Shown here: piece by piece, positions 50,560 to 59,513 of the stretch
Position numbering within the stretch: the first letter of the stretch is position 1
Layout: every line of letters starts with the position of its first letter
Assembly: GCA_902773135.1 (NCBI GenBank)
Contig: CACYDP010000036.1
Span: 1-64,000 of the forward strand
Length of the DNA: 64,000 nucleotides
Reading direction: 5' to 3'
From: an uncultured Ruminococcus sp.
Lineage (GTDB): Bacteria > Bacillota > Clostridia > Oscillospirales > Acutalibacteraceae
Made by a program: the position numbers and the translations under genes
Notes under the pieces: generated by a model
What the model saw: the letters and a program-made list of their open reading frames with translations, nothing else
What the model was told of the DNA's origin: nothing
The model's database searches: none

Positions 50560-51040
50560 TTTGCCACCCCGTCATTTTATGTATCATAAAAAACACACAA
50601 TCACAGTTCCATTTAATGATACACCATTTTTCACCATAAGTCAATTCAATTTTTATAAACTTTGCAAAAATCAATATGAAATATTGAACAAATTTTTTAT
50701 CTTTTTTAGAATTTTGTTACATATACTGGTTATTATGTACAAATAAAATCTGTTCATTTTGTGTACAAAAACACATTTCATTCTTTTAGTACATCATTGC
50801 TGTTTCAATCAGTATCAACGCACTTGTTTTTCCGACTGACCAATTATACAATATCATCCGTGTCGAATCAAAGTATTATTTCTGCTGTGTCCGAATAAAA
50901 CGGATTTTCATATTTTTATTCATATTTTTTATAAAAATTTTAGTTGAAATTTTATAAAAAATATAGTATAATAAATAGGAATTGTTTATTTTTGATATAA
51001 ATAATTCTCTATTTGGCAAAAATTTCGGAGGGATAACATT
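50560..51040. other. 480-base divergent intergenic region
   Basis: AT-rich, non-coding between the sigma factor and glgP. It holds the glgP promoter (50944-50972), and two direct copies of TGTACAAA near 50735 and 50762; no riboswitch or further gene was recognised. Confidence 0.6.
50944..50972 (+). promoter_or_regulatory. Promoter of glgP
   Basis: TTGAAA (50944-50949) and TATAAT (50967-50972) with a 17-base spacer, about 65 bases before the start. Confidence 0.75.
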
Positions 51041-53446
51041 ATGTCAAAATCAAAACTTACACCAAGTGAAGCAAGAGAACTGATACTTGCAAAACTCTCA
51101 CATAATTTCGGTATTTCGCCAAGCGAGGCAACCGATGAACACTACTACAAAGCAGTTGCACTTGTGCTGAGAGATATTATGCGTGAACAGCATAAAACCT
51201 TTACTGAAGCTGCCACAAGACAAAACTCCAAAACAGTGTACTATCTTTGTATGGAATTTCTCATGGGCCGTTCGTTAAAAAATAACCTTTACAATCTCGG
51301 TCTTGAAGAAACAATGAAACAGGCACTCAGAAGCCTTGATATTAAACTCGAAAATCTTTACGAACAGGAACCCGATGCAGGTCTCGGAAACGGCGGTCTC
51401 GGAAGACTTGCTGCTTGTTTCCTCGATGGTCTTGCAACGCAGAATTATTCCGCAATGGGTTACTCACTTCGCTATGAATTCGGTATCTTCAAACAAAAAC
51501 TCATTGACGGCTGGCAGACAGAGCTTCCGGATTTCTGGCTCCCGGGCGGCTCGGTATGGCTTCAGCCCCACCCCGAAAAATCTATTCCCGTATATTTTGA
51601 CGGTCATATCAAAGAAATCTGGAAAGATGGTCATCACTCCATCGAGCTGGAACAACCTACAAAAGTAATCGCAACACCTTTTGATATGCTTGTTCCCGGT
51701 GACGGCGGTTCGGGCATCAGCAGACTTCGTCTGTGGGCTGCTTCATCAGACAGCTTTAGTATGAGCACTTTCAACTCAGGTGAGTACGTTCGTGCAATGG
51801 AACAAAAAGCCCTTGCCGAAAGTATCACAAGAGTTCTTTACCCTGAAGACAACCATTCGGAAGGCAAAAGCCTTCGTCTGAGCCAACAGTATTTTCTGGT
51901 ATCCGCAACCATTCAGGATATTATACAGCGTCACCTCAGACATTACAATTCACTCGACAACCTTCCTGAAGTTACTGCTATTCATCTCAATGATACCCAT
52001 CCGGTACTTGCCATTCCCGAACTGATGAGAATATTCCTCGATGAATGTGGCTATCCGTGGGATAAAGCCTGGGACATTGTCACAAGAACCATTGCTTATA
52101 CCAACCATACAGTTATGAGTGAAGCTCTTGAATGTTGGCAGGTAGATATGTTTGCCAGACGTATTCCCCGCATTTACCAGATCGTAGAAGAAATCAACAG
52201 ACGTTTCTGCCAGAAAATGCACGAAATGGGTGTTGATGACTGGAAAATCGGCAGAATGGCTGTCATCAATGACGGCATCGTCAGAATGGCGAATCTGGCT
52301 GTGATCGCAAGCCATTCAGTCAATGGTGTATCAATGCTCCACAGCGAAATACTCAAAGATTCTGTCTTTAACGATTTCTACACTGTCACACCTGAAAAAT
52401 TCAAAAACGTTACAAACGGCATCGCTCACAGACGCTGGCTGAATCAGTCAAACCCCGGTCTTGCCAATCTTGTTACCGAGCTGATCGGTGACGAATTTAT
52501 CAAGGATGCTAATGCCCTCGAAGGTCTGATGGCATACAAGAACGATGCATCGGTACTGGAAAAACTGGCAAAAATCAAAAAAGAAAACAAAGAGCGTATG
52601 GCAAAATATATCAAAATCAATAATGGCATTACCGTTGATACCGACTCCATCTTCGATGTACAGGTAAAACGTCTGCACGAATATAAACGCCAGCTGATGA
52701 ACGCTCTGCATATTTACAGCACTTATATTTGGCTCCGTGATAATCCCAATGCGGAATTCAGACCCAAAACCTATATCTTCGGTGCAAAAGCCGCTCCCGG
52801 CTATTACTTTGCAAAACAAATCATACAGTTTATCGTTCAACTTTCCAACAAAATTAACAGCGATCCGAGAGTTAATCAAAAACTCAAAGTGATCTATCTG
52901 GAGGACTATCGTGTATCGGTAGCCGAAAAACTGATTCCTGCTGCTGAAATAAGCGAACAGATTTCTCTTGCCGGCACAGAAGCATCAGGTACAAGTAATA
53001 TGAAATTTATGATCAACGGTGCTATTACATTGGGTACGCTTGACGGTGCCAATGTTGAAATTCACGAAGTGGTGGGCGATGACAATTCTTTCATCTTCGG
53101 TATGACAACACCCGAAGTGAATCAGCTCAAAAAACAGAATTATCATCCCTCCGTTCCCTATAACAATAATCACGACATCAGAAGATCCGTTGACGGAATC
53201 CGCAATGAATTCGGATTTGAGGATATATTCACCTCTCTTTCCACACAGGATCCGTATATGGTGCTTGCCGACTTTGCTGATTACGCACTGACACAGCAGA
53301 AAGCCTCCAGACTTTATGCAGATACTCTTAACTGGAACAGAATGTCACTTGTCAATATTGCAAAAGCAGGACGCTTTGCTGCTGACAGATCAATTCGTGA
53401 CTATGCTGAAACCATCTGGGGCAACAAGCCGGTCATTCTTCCGTAA
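51041..53446 (+). CDS. glgP: Glycogen/maltodextrin phosphorylase
   Basis: 801 residues, normal for the family. Landmarks: YYLCMEFLMGRSLKNNLYNLG, EQEPDAGLGNGGLGRLAACFLDG, IHLNDTHPVLAIPELMR, TNGIAHRRWL, QVKRLHEYKRQLMN, and EASGTSNMKFMINGAITLGTLDGANVEI, where the Lys of MKF binds pyridoxal phosphate. It releases glucose-1-phosphate from alpha-1,4-glucans. Monocistronic with its own promoter and terminator. The starch-binding-like modules of the protein at 1-1874 point to the same alpha-glucan use, though this is only suggestive. Confidence 0.95.
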   Translation: MSKSKLTPSEARELILAKLSHNFGISPSEATDEHYYKAVALVLRDIMREQHKTFTEAATRQNSKTVYYLCMEFLMGRSLKNNLYNLGLEETMKQALRSLDIKLENLYEQEPDAGLGNGGLGRLAACFLDGLATQNYSAMGYSLRYEFGIFKQKLIDGWQTELPDFWLPGGSVWLQPHPEKSIPVYFDGHIKEIWKDGHHSIELEQPTKVIATPFDMLVPGDGGSGISRLRLWAASSDSFSMSTFNSGEYVRAMEQKALAESITRVLYPEDNHSEGKSLRLSQQYFLVSATIQDIIQRHLRHYNSLDNLPEVTAIHLNDTHPVLAIPELMRIFLDECGYPWDKAWDIVTRTIAYTNHTVMSEALECWQVDMFARRIPRIYQIVEEINRRFCQKMHEMGVDDWKIGRMAVINDGIVRMANLAVIASHSVNGVSMLHSEILKDSVFNDFYTVTPEKFKNVTNGIAHRRWLNQSNPGLANLVTELIGDEFIKDANALEGLMAYKNDASVLEKLAKIKKENKERMAKYIKINNGITVDTDSIFDVQVKRLHEYKRQLMNALHIYSTYIWLRDNPNAEFRPKTYIFGAKAAPGYYFAKQIIQFIVQLSNKINSDPRVNQKLKVIYLEDYRVSVAEKLIPAAEISEQISLAGTEASGTSNMKFMINGAITLGTLDGANVEIHEVVGDDNSFIFGMTTPEVNQLKKQNYHPSVPYNNNHDIRRSVDGIRNEFGFEDIFTSLSTQDPYMVLADFADYALTQQKASRLYADTLNWNRMSLVNIAKAGRFAADRSIRDYAETIWGNKPVILP

Positions 53447-53452
53447 ATTGCG

Positions 53453-53517
53453 GGTGCAGGAGAGCGATCAGCCCCGGCAAAGTCAGGCAAAGCCCTGATA
53501 TTCGGAAATCGGCACCC
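53453..53517 (+). other. Possible structured RNA in the glgP 3' region
   Basis: A closing stem GGGTGC (53453-53458) with GCACCC (53512-53517) encloses TCAGG/CCTGA with an AAAG-type loop and a C/G-rich segment (AGCCCCGGC). It lies between the glgP stop and its terminator. I cannot assign it to a known RNA class. Confidence 0.35.
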
Positions 53518-53531
53518 TATCATCTATGATA

Positions 53532-53576
53532 AAAACCACGTTATCAATGCAGACACAGCATCGATAACGTGGTTTT
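53532..53576. terminator. Bidirectional terminator between glgP and the PAP2 gene
   Basis: AAAACCACGTTATC pairs with GATAACGTGGTTTT (14 pairs) across a 17-base loop; T-tracts follow on both strands. Confidence 0.85.
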
Positions 53577-53613
53577 GTTTTGTATAACATCAAAATCATC
53601 ATTCGGGATCGTA

Positions 53614-54156
53614 TTATATTTTAAAAGCAAAAAAAGGAATATACGGTGCAACAGGAACAGCCGTAATACCGCATATAATCCCTACTGCTGCCCCTACAAT
53701 CACATCCGTAGGATAATGCACCATGATGTACATTCTTGAAAAGGAAATCAGCAGAGCCAGAATCAATGTCGGAATAAAAAGATACTGACAGGTAAACATC
53801 ATAGAAATGGAAACCGCAAAAGAAGTGGCGGTATGGGCCGACGGAAATGAATACTGCGGGGGATTTTTAATCAAAAGATATTTTTCAAAATCCTTTTTAC
53901 AAGGTCTTACACGACGAACAATATTTTTAATAGTAATTTCGCTCATCAGCCATGCAATCAGCACAGCAAAAAGCATCGTAAATCCCGTTAAACGCATACT
54001 ATTCATCAACAGCATCGGCAGTGCCATTGCAAAATATACATATCCGTTATTTGCAATAGAACTCACAAAAATCATCACTTTGTTGAGTACAGGAGTACGC
54101 TTATGAGCCAGACGCAGTAATATTTTATCGTCCCATGTCTGAATACGTTGAAGCAT
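53614..54156 (-). CDS. PAP2-family phosphatase
   Basis: 180 residues from the ATG at 54156 (AAAGGAGA upstream). Five to six helices and the three acid-phosphatase motifs: KNIVRRVRPC (KxxxxxxRP), SFPSAHTATSF (PSxH) and SRMYIMVHYPTDVIVG (SRxxxxxHxxxD). Likely a membrane lipid phosphatase acting on undecaprenyl pyrophosphate or phosphatidic acid; the size fits BcrC/PgpB-like enzymes. Confidence 0.88.
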   Translation of the reverse strand: MLQRIQTWDDKILLRLAHKRTPVLNKVMIFVSSIANNGYVYFAMALPMLLMNSMRLTGFTMLFAVLIAWLMSEITIKNIVRRVRPCKKDFEKYLLIKNPPQYSFPSAHTATSFAVSISMMFTCQYLFIPTLILALLISFSRMYIMVHYPTDVIVGAAVGIICGITAVPVAPYIPFFAFKI

Positions 54157-54314
54157 ATTATTCTCCTTTCCCCTTTTTTTAATATCCGTTCTATTATAAC
54201 ATATTTTTGCTGAAATGTAACCCGTTTGCAAAAAAAATATTCAATAAATTTTTTCCTGTCAATCAGGGATATTTTTCAAAACAAAATTCAGTCACAAGTG
54301 GTGATGTATATCGC

Positions 54315-54410
54315 TTAACCGACAGGCTGAACGGGTATTTTTTTGATTTTAAAAATTTTTCTGAGAAAGAATGAAAAGAATTTCGGATTGTCAACAACTA
54401 CAACTTTCAT
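54315..54410 (-). CDS. spoVM: SpoVM-like small peptide
   Basis: 31 residues, below the usual gene-calling limit. ATG at 54410 follows GGAGGG by seven bases. The sequence MKVVVVDNPKFFSFFLRKIF resembles Bacillus SpoVM (MKFYTIKLPKFLGGIVRAML): a short N-terminal strand-like part, the key Pro at position 9 with PKF, then an amphipathic helix rich in Lys. SpoVM recognises the convex forespore membrane and anchors the spore coat. It lies 14 bases after another small gene. The match is from memory of a very short protein, so it is tentative. Confidence 0.6.
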   Translation of the reverse strand: MKVVVVDNPKFFSFFLRKIFKIKKIPVQPVG

Positions 54411-54424
54411 CAATAATCCCTCCG

Positions 54425-54602
54425 TTAAAATCGACACCGTCTTGCACAAATCACAGCAGTCAATGCAAGAATCACCGCTATGATAATGACAAGCCAGCTT
54501 TGCGGCAGTACACACGAAACAAGCAAACCAAGGCTAAATGCAAGTAAATTTCCGTTTCTTATACACGCTCTCACAGATTCACCGCCTATCAATTCATACA
54601 TA
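54425..54602 (-). CDS. Small hypothetical membrane protein upstream of the SpoVM-like gene
   Basis: 58 residues from ATG 54602 (weak GGGAAAG eight bases upstream); the same frame extends to ATG 54667 without any ribosome binding site. The protein starts YELIGGESVRACIRNGN and continues with two close helices (LLAFSLGLLVSCVLPQ, WLVIIIAVILALTAVICA) and a basic end. The DNA upstream contains GGTATTAA and TTAATACC as an inverted repeat. It is 14 bases from the SpoVM-like gene and probably cotranscribed. Family not recognised. Confidence 0.5.
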
Positions 54603-54722
54603 TCGTTTCTTTCCCAATCATCGGAAACGGTATTAAGTACGCTTTGCATTTGCTTTGTTAATACCATAATATACAACAAAAAAAATTGTGTGCAGAAATA
54701 GAAGCAATTTTTTTCAACAGAA

Positions 54723-54758
54723 AACCGTTTGCAAAGAATAAGCACTTTGCAAACGGTT
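54723..54758. terminator. Terminator of the oadB operon
   Basis: AACCGTTTGCAAAG pairs with CTTTGCAAACGGTT (14 pairs) and an 8-base loop; on the minus strand TTTTCTG follows, on the plus GATTTTTG. Confidence 0.85.
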
Positions 54759-54776
54759 GATTTTTGAAGATGGTAA

Positions 54777-56021
54777 TTAATGCGGTATAGAGCTGAGCAG
54801 TACACCTGCCGCAACCGCAGAACCGATAACACCTGCCACATTCGGACCCATAGCGTGCATCAGCAGGAAGTTGCCGGGGTTTTCTTCCTGTCCGACTTTC
54901 TGCGAAATACGTGCCGCCATCGGAACTGCCGACACACCTGCCGAACCGATCAGAGGGTTAACCTTTCCTTTGGTTGCCCAGTACATGATCTTGCCGAACA
55001 ATACGCCACAGGCTGTTGCAAGACAGAAAGCAAACAAACCAAGGAAGATAATGCCGAGTGTTTTGACCGAAAGGAACAGCGGTCCTGATGCCGTAGCACC
55101 GACTGTCACACCGAGGAATATTGTCACGATGTTCATCAGCTCATTCTGAGCCGTTTTGTTAATTCTGTCAACAACGCCGCTTTCTTTAAAGAGGTTGCCG
55201 AGCATCAGCATACCTACCAGAGGTGCGGCATCGGGAAGAAGAAGCGATACAAGTGTTACAACAATAATCGGGAACAGGATCTTTTCCAGTTTTGATACTT
55301 GTCTTAACTGTCCCATCACAACTGAACGCTCTTTCTTAGTAGTAAGCAGACGCATAATCGGCGGCTGAATAATCGGAACAAGTGCCATATACGAATATGC
55401 CGCAACCGCAATCGGCCCAAGCAGCTGAGAAGCAAGCTGAGAAGTTACAAAGATTGCCGTAGGACCGTCCGCACCGCCTATGATAGCAATGGAACCTGCT
55501 TCCTGGGGAGAAAATATTCCGAGAGCAGTCGCACAGATATAGGTAAGGAAAATGCCTACCTGTGCAGCAGCACCAAGAATGAAGCTTTTAGGATTGGCGA
55601 TCAAGGGACCGAAGTCTGTCATTGCACCAATACCGAGGAAAATCAGCGGCGGATAAATACCAAGTTTGACACCTTGATACAGATAATAGAAAAGACCGCC
55701 GTATGTCACGTGTTCATAGTAAGTCTGACCGTCAACAACAAGCGACGAATAACTTGCCGGGTCAAGACCCTGAGCAATGATTTGCTCCTTTGTTTCCAGC
55801 AATGTCTGAGGAACCCCCATAATGTCGGGGAAGATATTTACCATCAGCATACCGAAGGCGATCGGCAGCAGCAAAAGCGGTTCATACTGCTTTTTGATCG
55901 CAAGATACATCAGCACAAAAGATATTGCCGCCATCACATAGTTCTGCCAGCCGAGTTCGCAAAAACCTGACGAACTCCAGAGCCCGGAAATCATTGTCCC
56001 GAGCTGATTTAAAATTTCCAT
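54777..56021 (-). CDS. oadB: Sodium-translocating decarboxylase beta subunit
   Basis: 414 residues with about eleven helices. The Na+-binding signatures are present: GAMTDFGPLIANPKSFILG, SIAIIGGADGPTAIFV and IGSAGVSAVPMAARISQKV, plus LLMHAMGPNVAGVIGSAVAAG at the end. OadB/MmdB/GcdB subunits take carboxybiotin, decarboxylate it and export Na+. The matching alpha subunit and biotin carrier are not adjacent; the trio at 27299-30557 is the only candidate in this window. An OadG-like gene lies 76 bases upstream. Confidence 0.93.
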   Translation of the reverse strand: MEILNQLGTMISGLWSSSGFCELGWQNYVMAAISFVLMYLAIKKQYEPLLLLPIAFGMLMVNIFPDIMGVPQTLLETKEQIIAQGLDPASYSSLVVDGQTYYEHVTYGGLFYYLYQGVKLGIYPPLIFLGIGAMTDFGPLIANPKSFILGAAAQVGIFLTYICATALGIFSPQEAGSIAIIGGADGPTAIFVTSQLASQLLGPIAVAAYSYMALVPIIQPPIMRLLTTKKERSVVMGQLRQVSKLEKILFPIIVVTLVSLLLPDAAPLVGMLMLGNLFKESGVVDRINKTAQNELMNIVTIFLGVTVGATASGPLFLSVKTLGIIFLGLFAFCLATACGVLFGKIMYWATKGKVNPLIGSAGVSAVPMAARISQKVGQEENPGNFLLMHAMGPNVAGVIGSAVAAGVLLSSIPH

Positions 56022-56097
56022 TTGGTTACTTCCTTTCCGATAGATTCATACAGGTTTTCTCCGGAATTTATCAAGGAAACCGTATGATTGCTTTTGA

Positions 56098-56484
56098 TCA
56101 AAACGGCCGTGTATTTTCGGCAACACCTGCTCTGCCCCAGGCGGAACGTTTGTGCGAACGCTTAACGGATCTTACTCTGTGCGGTTTTGACCCGTATACT
56201 GCATCGACCGCAGCCGCAATAACAGCAATAATCTCACCGGGAATTTCACCGTTATCTTCATCGTTTTCAACAGCTGATTCGATAACCGTTTTTGTTTCGG
56301 TTGTTTTGGCAGCGGCAGTTTCGGCTTTTAACTTTTCCTCTTTTTTCTGTTGAAGAGAGTTTTGCACAGACGAAACAATCTTGCCGTAAATCGTGACAAT
56401 GACGATGAGAAGAATCAATACACAGAAAACGACGATAAATCCTCCGAGAAGCATTATCAGTGCTTGTGACATACTTTCTCCCAT
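56098..56484 (-). CDS. OadG-like gamma subunit of a sodium-pumping decarboxylase
   Basis: 128 residues from the ATG at 56484 (AAGGTGGGTG upstream). One N-terminal helix (ALIMLLGGFIVVFCVLILLIVIVTIYG), then a Lys/Glu/Ala-rich linker (QQKKEEKLKAETAAAKTTETKT) and a C-terminal segment with EDNGEIPGEIIAVIAAAVDAVYG followed by KPHRVRSVKRSHKRSAWGRAGVAE, a typical OadG ending where the gamma subunit contacts the other subunits. It precedes oadB and is cotranscribed. Confidence 0.82.
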   Translation of the reverse strand: MGESMSQALIMLLGGFIVVFCVLILLIVIVTIYGKIVSSVQNSLQQKKEEKLKAETAAAKTTETKTVIESAVENDEDNGEIPGEIIAVIAAAVDAVYGSKPHRVRSVKRSHKRSAWGRAGVAENTRPF

Positions 56485-56660
56485 TTTTACACCCACCTTT
56501 TCATTTATGATTGCTTCAACCATCCAATTCAGAAACATCATTCCAAAAAGAATGAAAAGATTGACAGGTCAAGCAATATGGAAACATACTTGCTATATTA
56601 TAACGCAAATCCTCGGAATTTTCAATCGCTAATCTACATTAAAATCAATTTTTTGTCGTA

Positions 56661-57731
56661 TCAAAGAAGTTCACACACTGCATCGCCCATTTCGGATGTA
56701 GAAACCTTCTTGGTGCCCTCTGTGTAAATATCAGGCGTTCTGGTTGTCTTCAGAACTTCGGCAACCGCCTTTTCGATTGCATCGGCTGCTTCCGGCTCAT
56801 TCAGTGAATAACGAAGCATCATTGCTGCCGACAAAATTGTCGCAAGCGGATTGGCAATTCCCTGACCCGCAATATCCGGAGCAGAACCGTGAATTGGTTC
56901 ATACATACCCAGATTGGAGCTGTTCAGACTTGCCGATGCAAGCATACCGATTGAACCGCTGATCATAGAAGCCTCGTCGGAAAGAATATCACCAAAAATA
57001 TTCGATGTCACGATAACATCAAATTGTTTTGGATTTCTGACAAGCTGCATCGCACAGTTGTCAACATAAAGATGATTCAATTCCACTTCGGGATATTCTT
57101 CAGAAAGTCGGATCATTGTTTCTCTCCAAAGTCTGGAAGATTCCAGAACGTTGGCTTTATCAACGCTTGTCAGTTTTTTATTTCTTTTCATTGCCATATC
57201 GAAAGCCACTCTTCCAATACGTTCAATTTCTTTTACATTATATTTTTCGGTATCATAAGCGGCAGCCATACCATCTTCCTCAAACCGTCCCCGTTTACCG
57301 AAATAAATACCTCCCGTCAGTTCACGTACAATCATAATATCCATAGCGTCACCGATAATATCATCACGCAGCGGAGAAGCATCACGCAGCGGCTCAAATA
57401 TAACAGCCGGACGGAGATTGGCAAACAGTCCGAGTGCTCCTCTGATTCCCAGCAGTCCGGCTTCGGGGCGGTTATTGCCGGGTTGGTTATCCCACTTCGG
57501 ACCGCCTACGGCACCCAGAAGCACCGAATCGGAAGCTTTACACTGATCTATTGTTTCCTGTGGAAGAGGAACTCCTGCTGCATCAATGGCACAGCCTCCC
57601 AGAAGTGCCTCTGTATATGTAATCTGAAAACCGAATTTTTCCGAAACTTTATCAAGAACCTTGATCGCCTCATTAACAATTTCCGGACCGATACCGTCAC
57701 CTTTCAGCACGGTAATGTTATAATTCTTCAT
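56661..57731 (-). CDS. leuB: 3-isopropylmalate dehydrogenase
   Basis: 356 residues from the ATG at 57731 (AAAGGAGA upstream). [103 protein letters not shown] and [14 protein letters not shown] are all LeuB motifs. Oxidises 3-isopropylmalate in leucine synthesis. The partners leuA, leuC and leuD are not nearby, and ilvBNC is 20 kb away. Confidence 0.94.
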   Translation of the reverse strand: MKNYNITVLKGDGIGPEIVNEAIKVLDKVSEKFGFQITYTEALLGGCAIDAAGVPLPQETIDQCKASDSVLLGAVGGPKWDNQPGNNRPEAGLLGIRGALGLFANLRPAVIFEPLRDASPLRDDIIGDAMDIMIVRELTGGIYFGKRGRFEEDGMAAAYDTEKYNVKEIERIGRVAFDMAMKRNKKLTSVDKANVLESSRLWRETMIRLSEEYPEVELNHLYVDNCAMQLVRNPKQFDVIVTSNIFGDILSDEASMISGSIGMLASASLNSSNLGMYEPIHGSAPDIAGQGIANPLATILSAAMMLRYSLNEPEAADAIEKAVAEVLKTTRTPDIYTEGTKKVSTSEMGDAVCELL

Positions 57732-57857
57732 AAAAAATATCTCCTTTGATACGTAAATTTTTTCCAATATAAATTATAATTCTCTTTCGATGATTAGTCA
57801 AGCACGGAAATCAACTTTGCAATTCTCCTTTCATATTCATCAGCAGCAAAAAAGCAA

Positions 57858-57892
57858 AGATCGTATATGACTTCTCCTGTCACATACGATCT
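57858..57892 (-). terminator. Terminator of the DUF378 gene
   Basis: A 14-base-pair stem (57858-57871 with 57879-57892, one G-T pair), then TTGCTTTTTTGC on the minus strand. Confidence 0.8.
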
Positions 57893-57915
57893 TTGCCATT
57901 CAATCAATTCGGATA

Positions 57916-58152
57916 TTATTCCTCGCTGCTGAGCAAGCGGTGTTCTTCGTGCGTAAATATATCCTCCCGATCTCTGAAAAGAAGCGATATACACCATATT
58001 GCCGAAAGGGCGACAAGCGTATAAACGATACGGCTGATAATTCCTGTTTGTCCGCCGCATATCCACGCTACAATGTCAAACTGAAAGATACCGACCGAAC
58101 CCCAGTTCAGACCGCCGATAATCAGCAAAATCAGTGAAATTTTATCTAACAT
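57916..58152 (-). CDS. DUF378 membrane protein (YuzA family)
   Basis: 78 residues; the ATG follows GGAGGTGAT. The family line LLIIGGLNWGSVGIFQFDIVAW is present in helix 1 and SRIVYTLVALSAIWCISL in helix 2, with an acidic cytoplasmic tail. Function unknown. An overlapping frame at 57794-58066 is a shadow that runs through the terminator. Confidence 0.85.
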   Translation of the reverse strand: MLDKISLILLIIGGLNWGSVGIFQFDIVAWICGGQTGIISRIVYTLVALSAIWCISLLFRDREDIFTHEEHRLLSSEE

Positions 58153-58212
58153 TCAATATCACCTCCGAATTTATTATGGGCGGGTCAACGCAAAATTATT
58201 CAATCAAATTTT

Positions 58213-58506
58213 TTATAAATATGCCGCACATTTTTTTAACGATTTCATACCTTGTCTGATATGCTTATAAACCGTTGCAGGTGAAATTTCAAGAAGATCG
58301 GCTATATCAGCCGCCTTCATTTTTTTCATATAGTACATATGGATACATTCACACTGACGTTCTGTCAGTTCCAGATGGATTGCTGCCGACAAAATCCGGC
58401 GAAGTCTGTCCATATCTGTTCGTCTTCCGCTTGCACCCGTACAATAGGAACGCATACTAATTTCTTTTTCAAGCACTTCATCAAGTGATAATAATTTTGT
58501 TCTCAA
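58213..58506 (-). CDS. Sigma-70 region 4-like DNA-binding protein
   Basis: 97 residues starting at TTG 58504-58506, which overlaps the TGA of the preceding gene as TTGA and follows GAGGGGG by nine bases. The C-terminal half is a sigma region 4-like helix-turn-helix: LELTERQCECIHMYYMKKMKAADIADLLEISPATVYKHIRQG. The N-terminal part has no region 2, so it is not a full sigma factor. Proteins of this kind are common in integrative elements and phages of Firmicutes as activators or sigma-like regulators. Confidence 0.65.
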   Translation of the reverse strand: MRTKLLSLDEVLEKEISMRSYCTGASGRRTDMDRLRRILSAAIHLELTERQCECIHMYYMKKMKAADIADLLEISPATVYKHIRQGMKSLKKCAAYL

Positions 58507-58709
58507 TAAATTTCCCCCTCTCTGAGCAATAAAATACCGGAAATTCTTTTACAATCATACAACATATTCCTGAGAATCGCTATCCGGTTGTTGATTTCTT
58601 TCAGCATCACAGTGCTTGCTGTTTTTTGTTCCTTGAGCAGCCGGGCGATTTTACTTTGAATCAAATCGGCTGTTTCGTCATATTCTTTTGACCATTCCTG
58701 ATATGTCAT
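58503..58709 (-). CDS. Hypothetical helical protein
   Basis: 68 residues from the ATG at 58709 with AAGGAGA upstream. Predicted mainly alpha-helical with coiled-coil character (EYDETADLIQSKIARLLKEQK, then VMLKEINNRIAILRNMLYDCKRI). Its stop overlaps the start of the sigma-like gene, so the two are coupled; similar small helical proteins precede sigma-like regulators in mobile elements of Firmicutes. Family not recognised. Confidence 0.55.
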   Translation of the reverse strand: MTYQEWSKEYDETADLIQSKIARLLKEQKTASTVMLKEINNRIAILRNMLYDCKRISGILLLREGEIY

Positions 58710-59017
58710 TTTTTCTCTCCTTTTCAACACGATTTGTGTTTTATTGTTTTCATAAAAAATCAGCTTTATGTGACATTCATTGTTTTGCAGCATCATTTTT
58801 TTGGTAAACAATTATCAATATTTCTAAAACAGAATTATAAAAGAACAACAATGAAACTGCAGCGGAATGTTATTTAGCTGATTTTTTTCTCTTTAATTTA
58901 ATTATACCTAAAAAAATAATTTTTTCAATACCAAAATCGAATTTTTGTTCGATTCAACAAAAAATAGAACAATTTTTCGATAAAATGCCAAAATTTTATA
59001 TATGGGTCATTTTGCTC

Positions 59018-59046
59018 TTGTAATTACACTTTACGTGTGTTAAAAT
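59018..59046 (+). promoter_or_regulatory. Promoter of the XRE regulator with a palindrome in the spacer
   Basis: TTGTAA (59018-59023) and TAAAAT (59041-59046) are 17 bases apart. The spacer contains ACAC-TTTAC-GTGT (59026-59038), an inverted repeat placed where a repressor would block polymerase; likely autoregulation by the XRE protein. Confidence 0.55.
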
Positions 59047-59081
59047 AGTTAATAATAAAAGCCGGGAGGTGAATACCAATT

Positions 59082-59507
59082 ATGAGTATCGAATTGGGAA
59101 ATAAAATCAAACAATTAAGAAATCAAAAGGGATTTACACAGTCCGAACTTGCCAAAAAACTCGGCATATCCACTTCGGCTGTCGGTATGTACGAACAGGG
59201 CAGACGTGAGCCTGACAATCAGACTTTAATCCGCATATGCAACTTTTTTAACGTATCAAGCGACTGGCTGATCAGCAAAATCCAATACAAGGAAAAAACA
59301 GGAACGATAGAGGTTTCTGATGTATTCAATGAATTTACCGAAAGACTGATGCTCCAGCAGGGACTGATGTTTGACGGAACTCCTCTGAATGATGATGACA
59401 GACTGAAAATTATCGACGCTCTCAAAATTGTTGCCGAACTTGCCAGGCAACAGCATAAAAGACGTGTGGGTGAAGATGGCGGAATCATATTGAACAACGG
59501 GGGTTAA
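59082..59507 (+). CDS. XRE-family transcriptional regulator
   Basis: 141 residues. Residues 1-66 are a typical helix-turn-helix: GNKIKQLRNQKGFTQSELAKKLGISTSAVGMYEQGRREPDNQTLIRIC. The remainder (about 70-141) is helical with VSDVFNEFTERLMLQQGLMFDGTPL and probably mediates dimerisation or contact with the ImmA-like protease encoded seven bases downstream. The pairing and order match ImmR-ImmA of ICEBs1 and similar elements, where the protease cleaves the repressor. Confidence 0.85.
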   Translation: MSIELGNKIKQLRNQKGFTQSELAKKLGISTSAVGMYEQGRREPDNQTLIRICNFFNVSSDWLISKIQYKEKTGTIEVSDVFNEFTERLMLQQGLMFDGTPLNDDDRLKIIDALKIVAELARQQHKRRVGEDGGIILNNGG

Positions 59508-59513
59508 ATCTTA

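Noticed and set aside
57794..58066. 90-codon minus frame ending in a natural-looking tail
   Set aside because: It overlaps DUF378 in another frame and runs through a strong terminator hairpin; no ribosome binding site.
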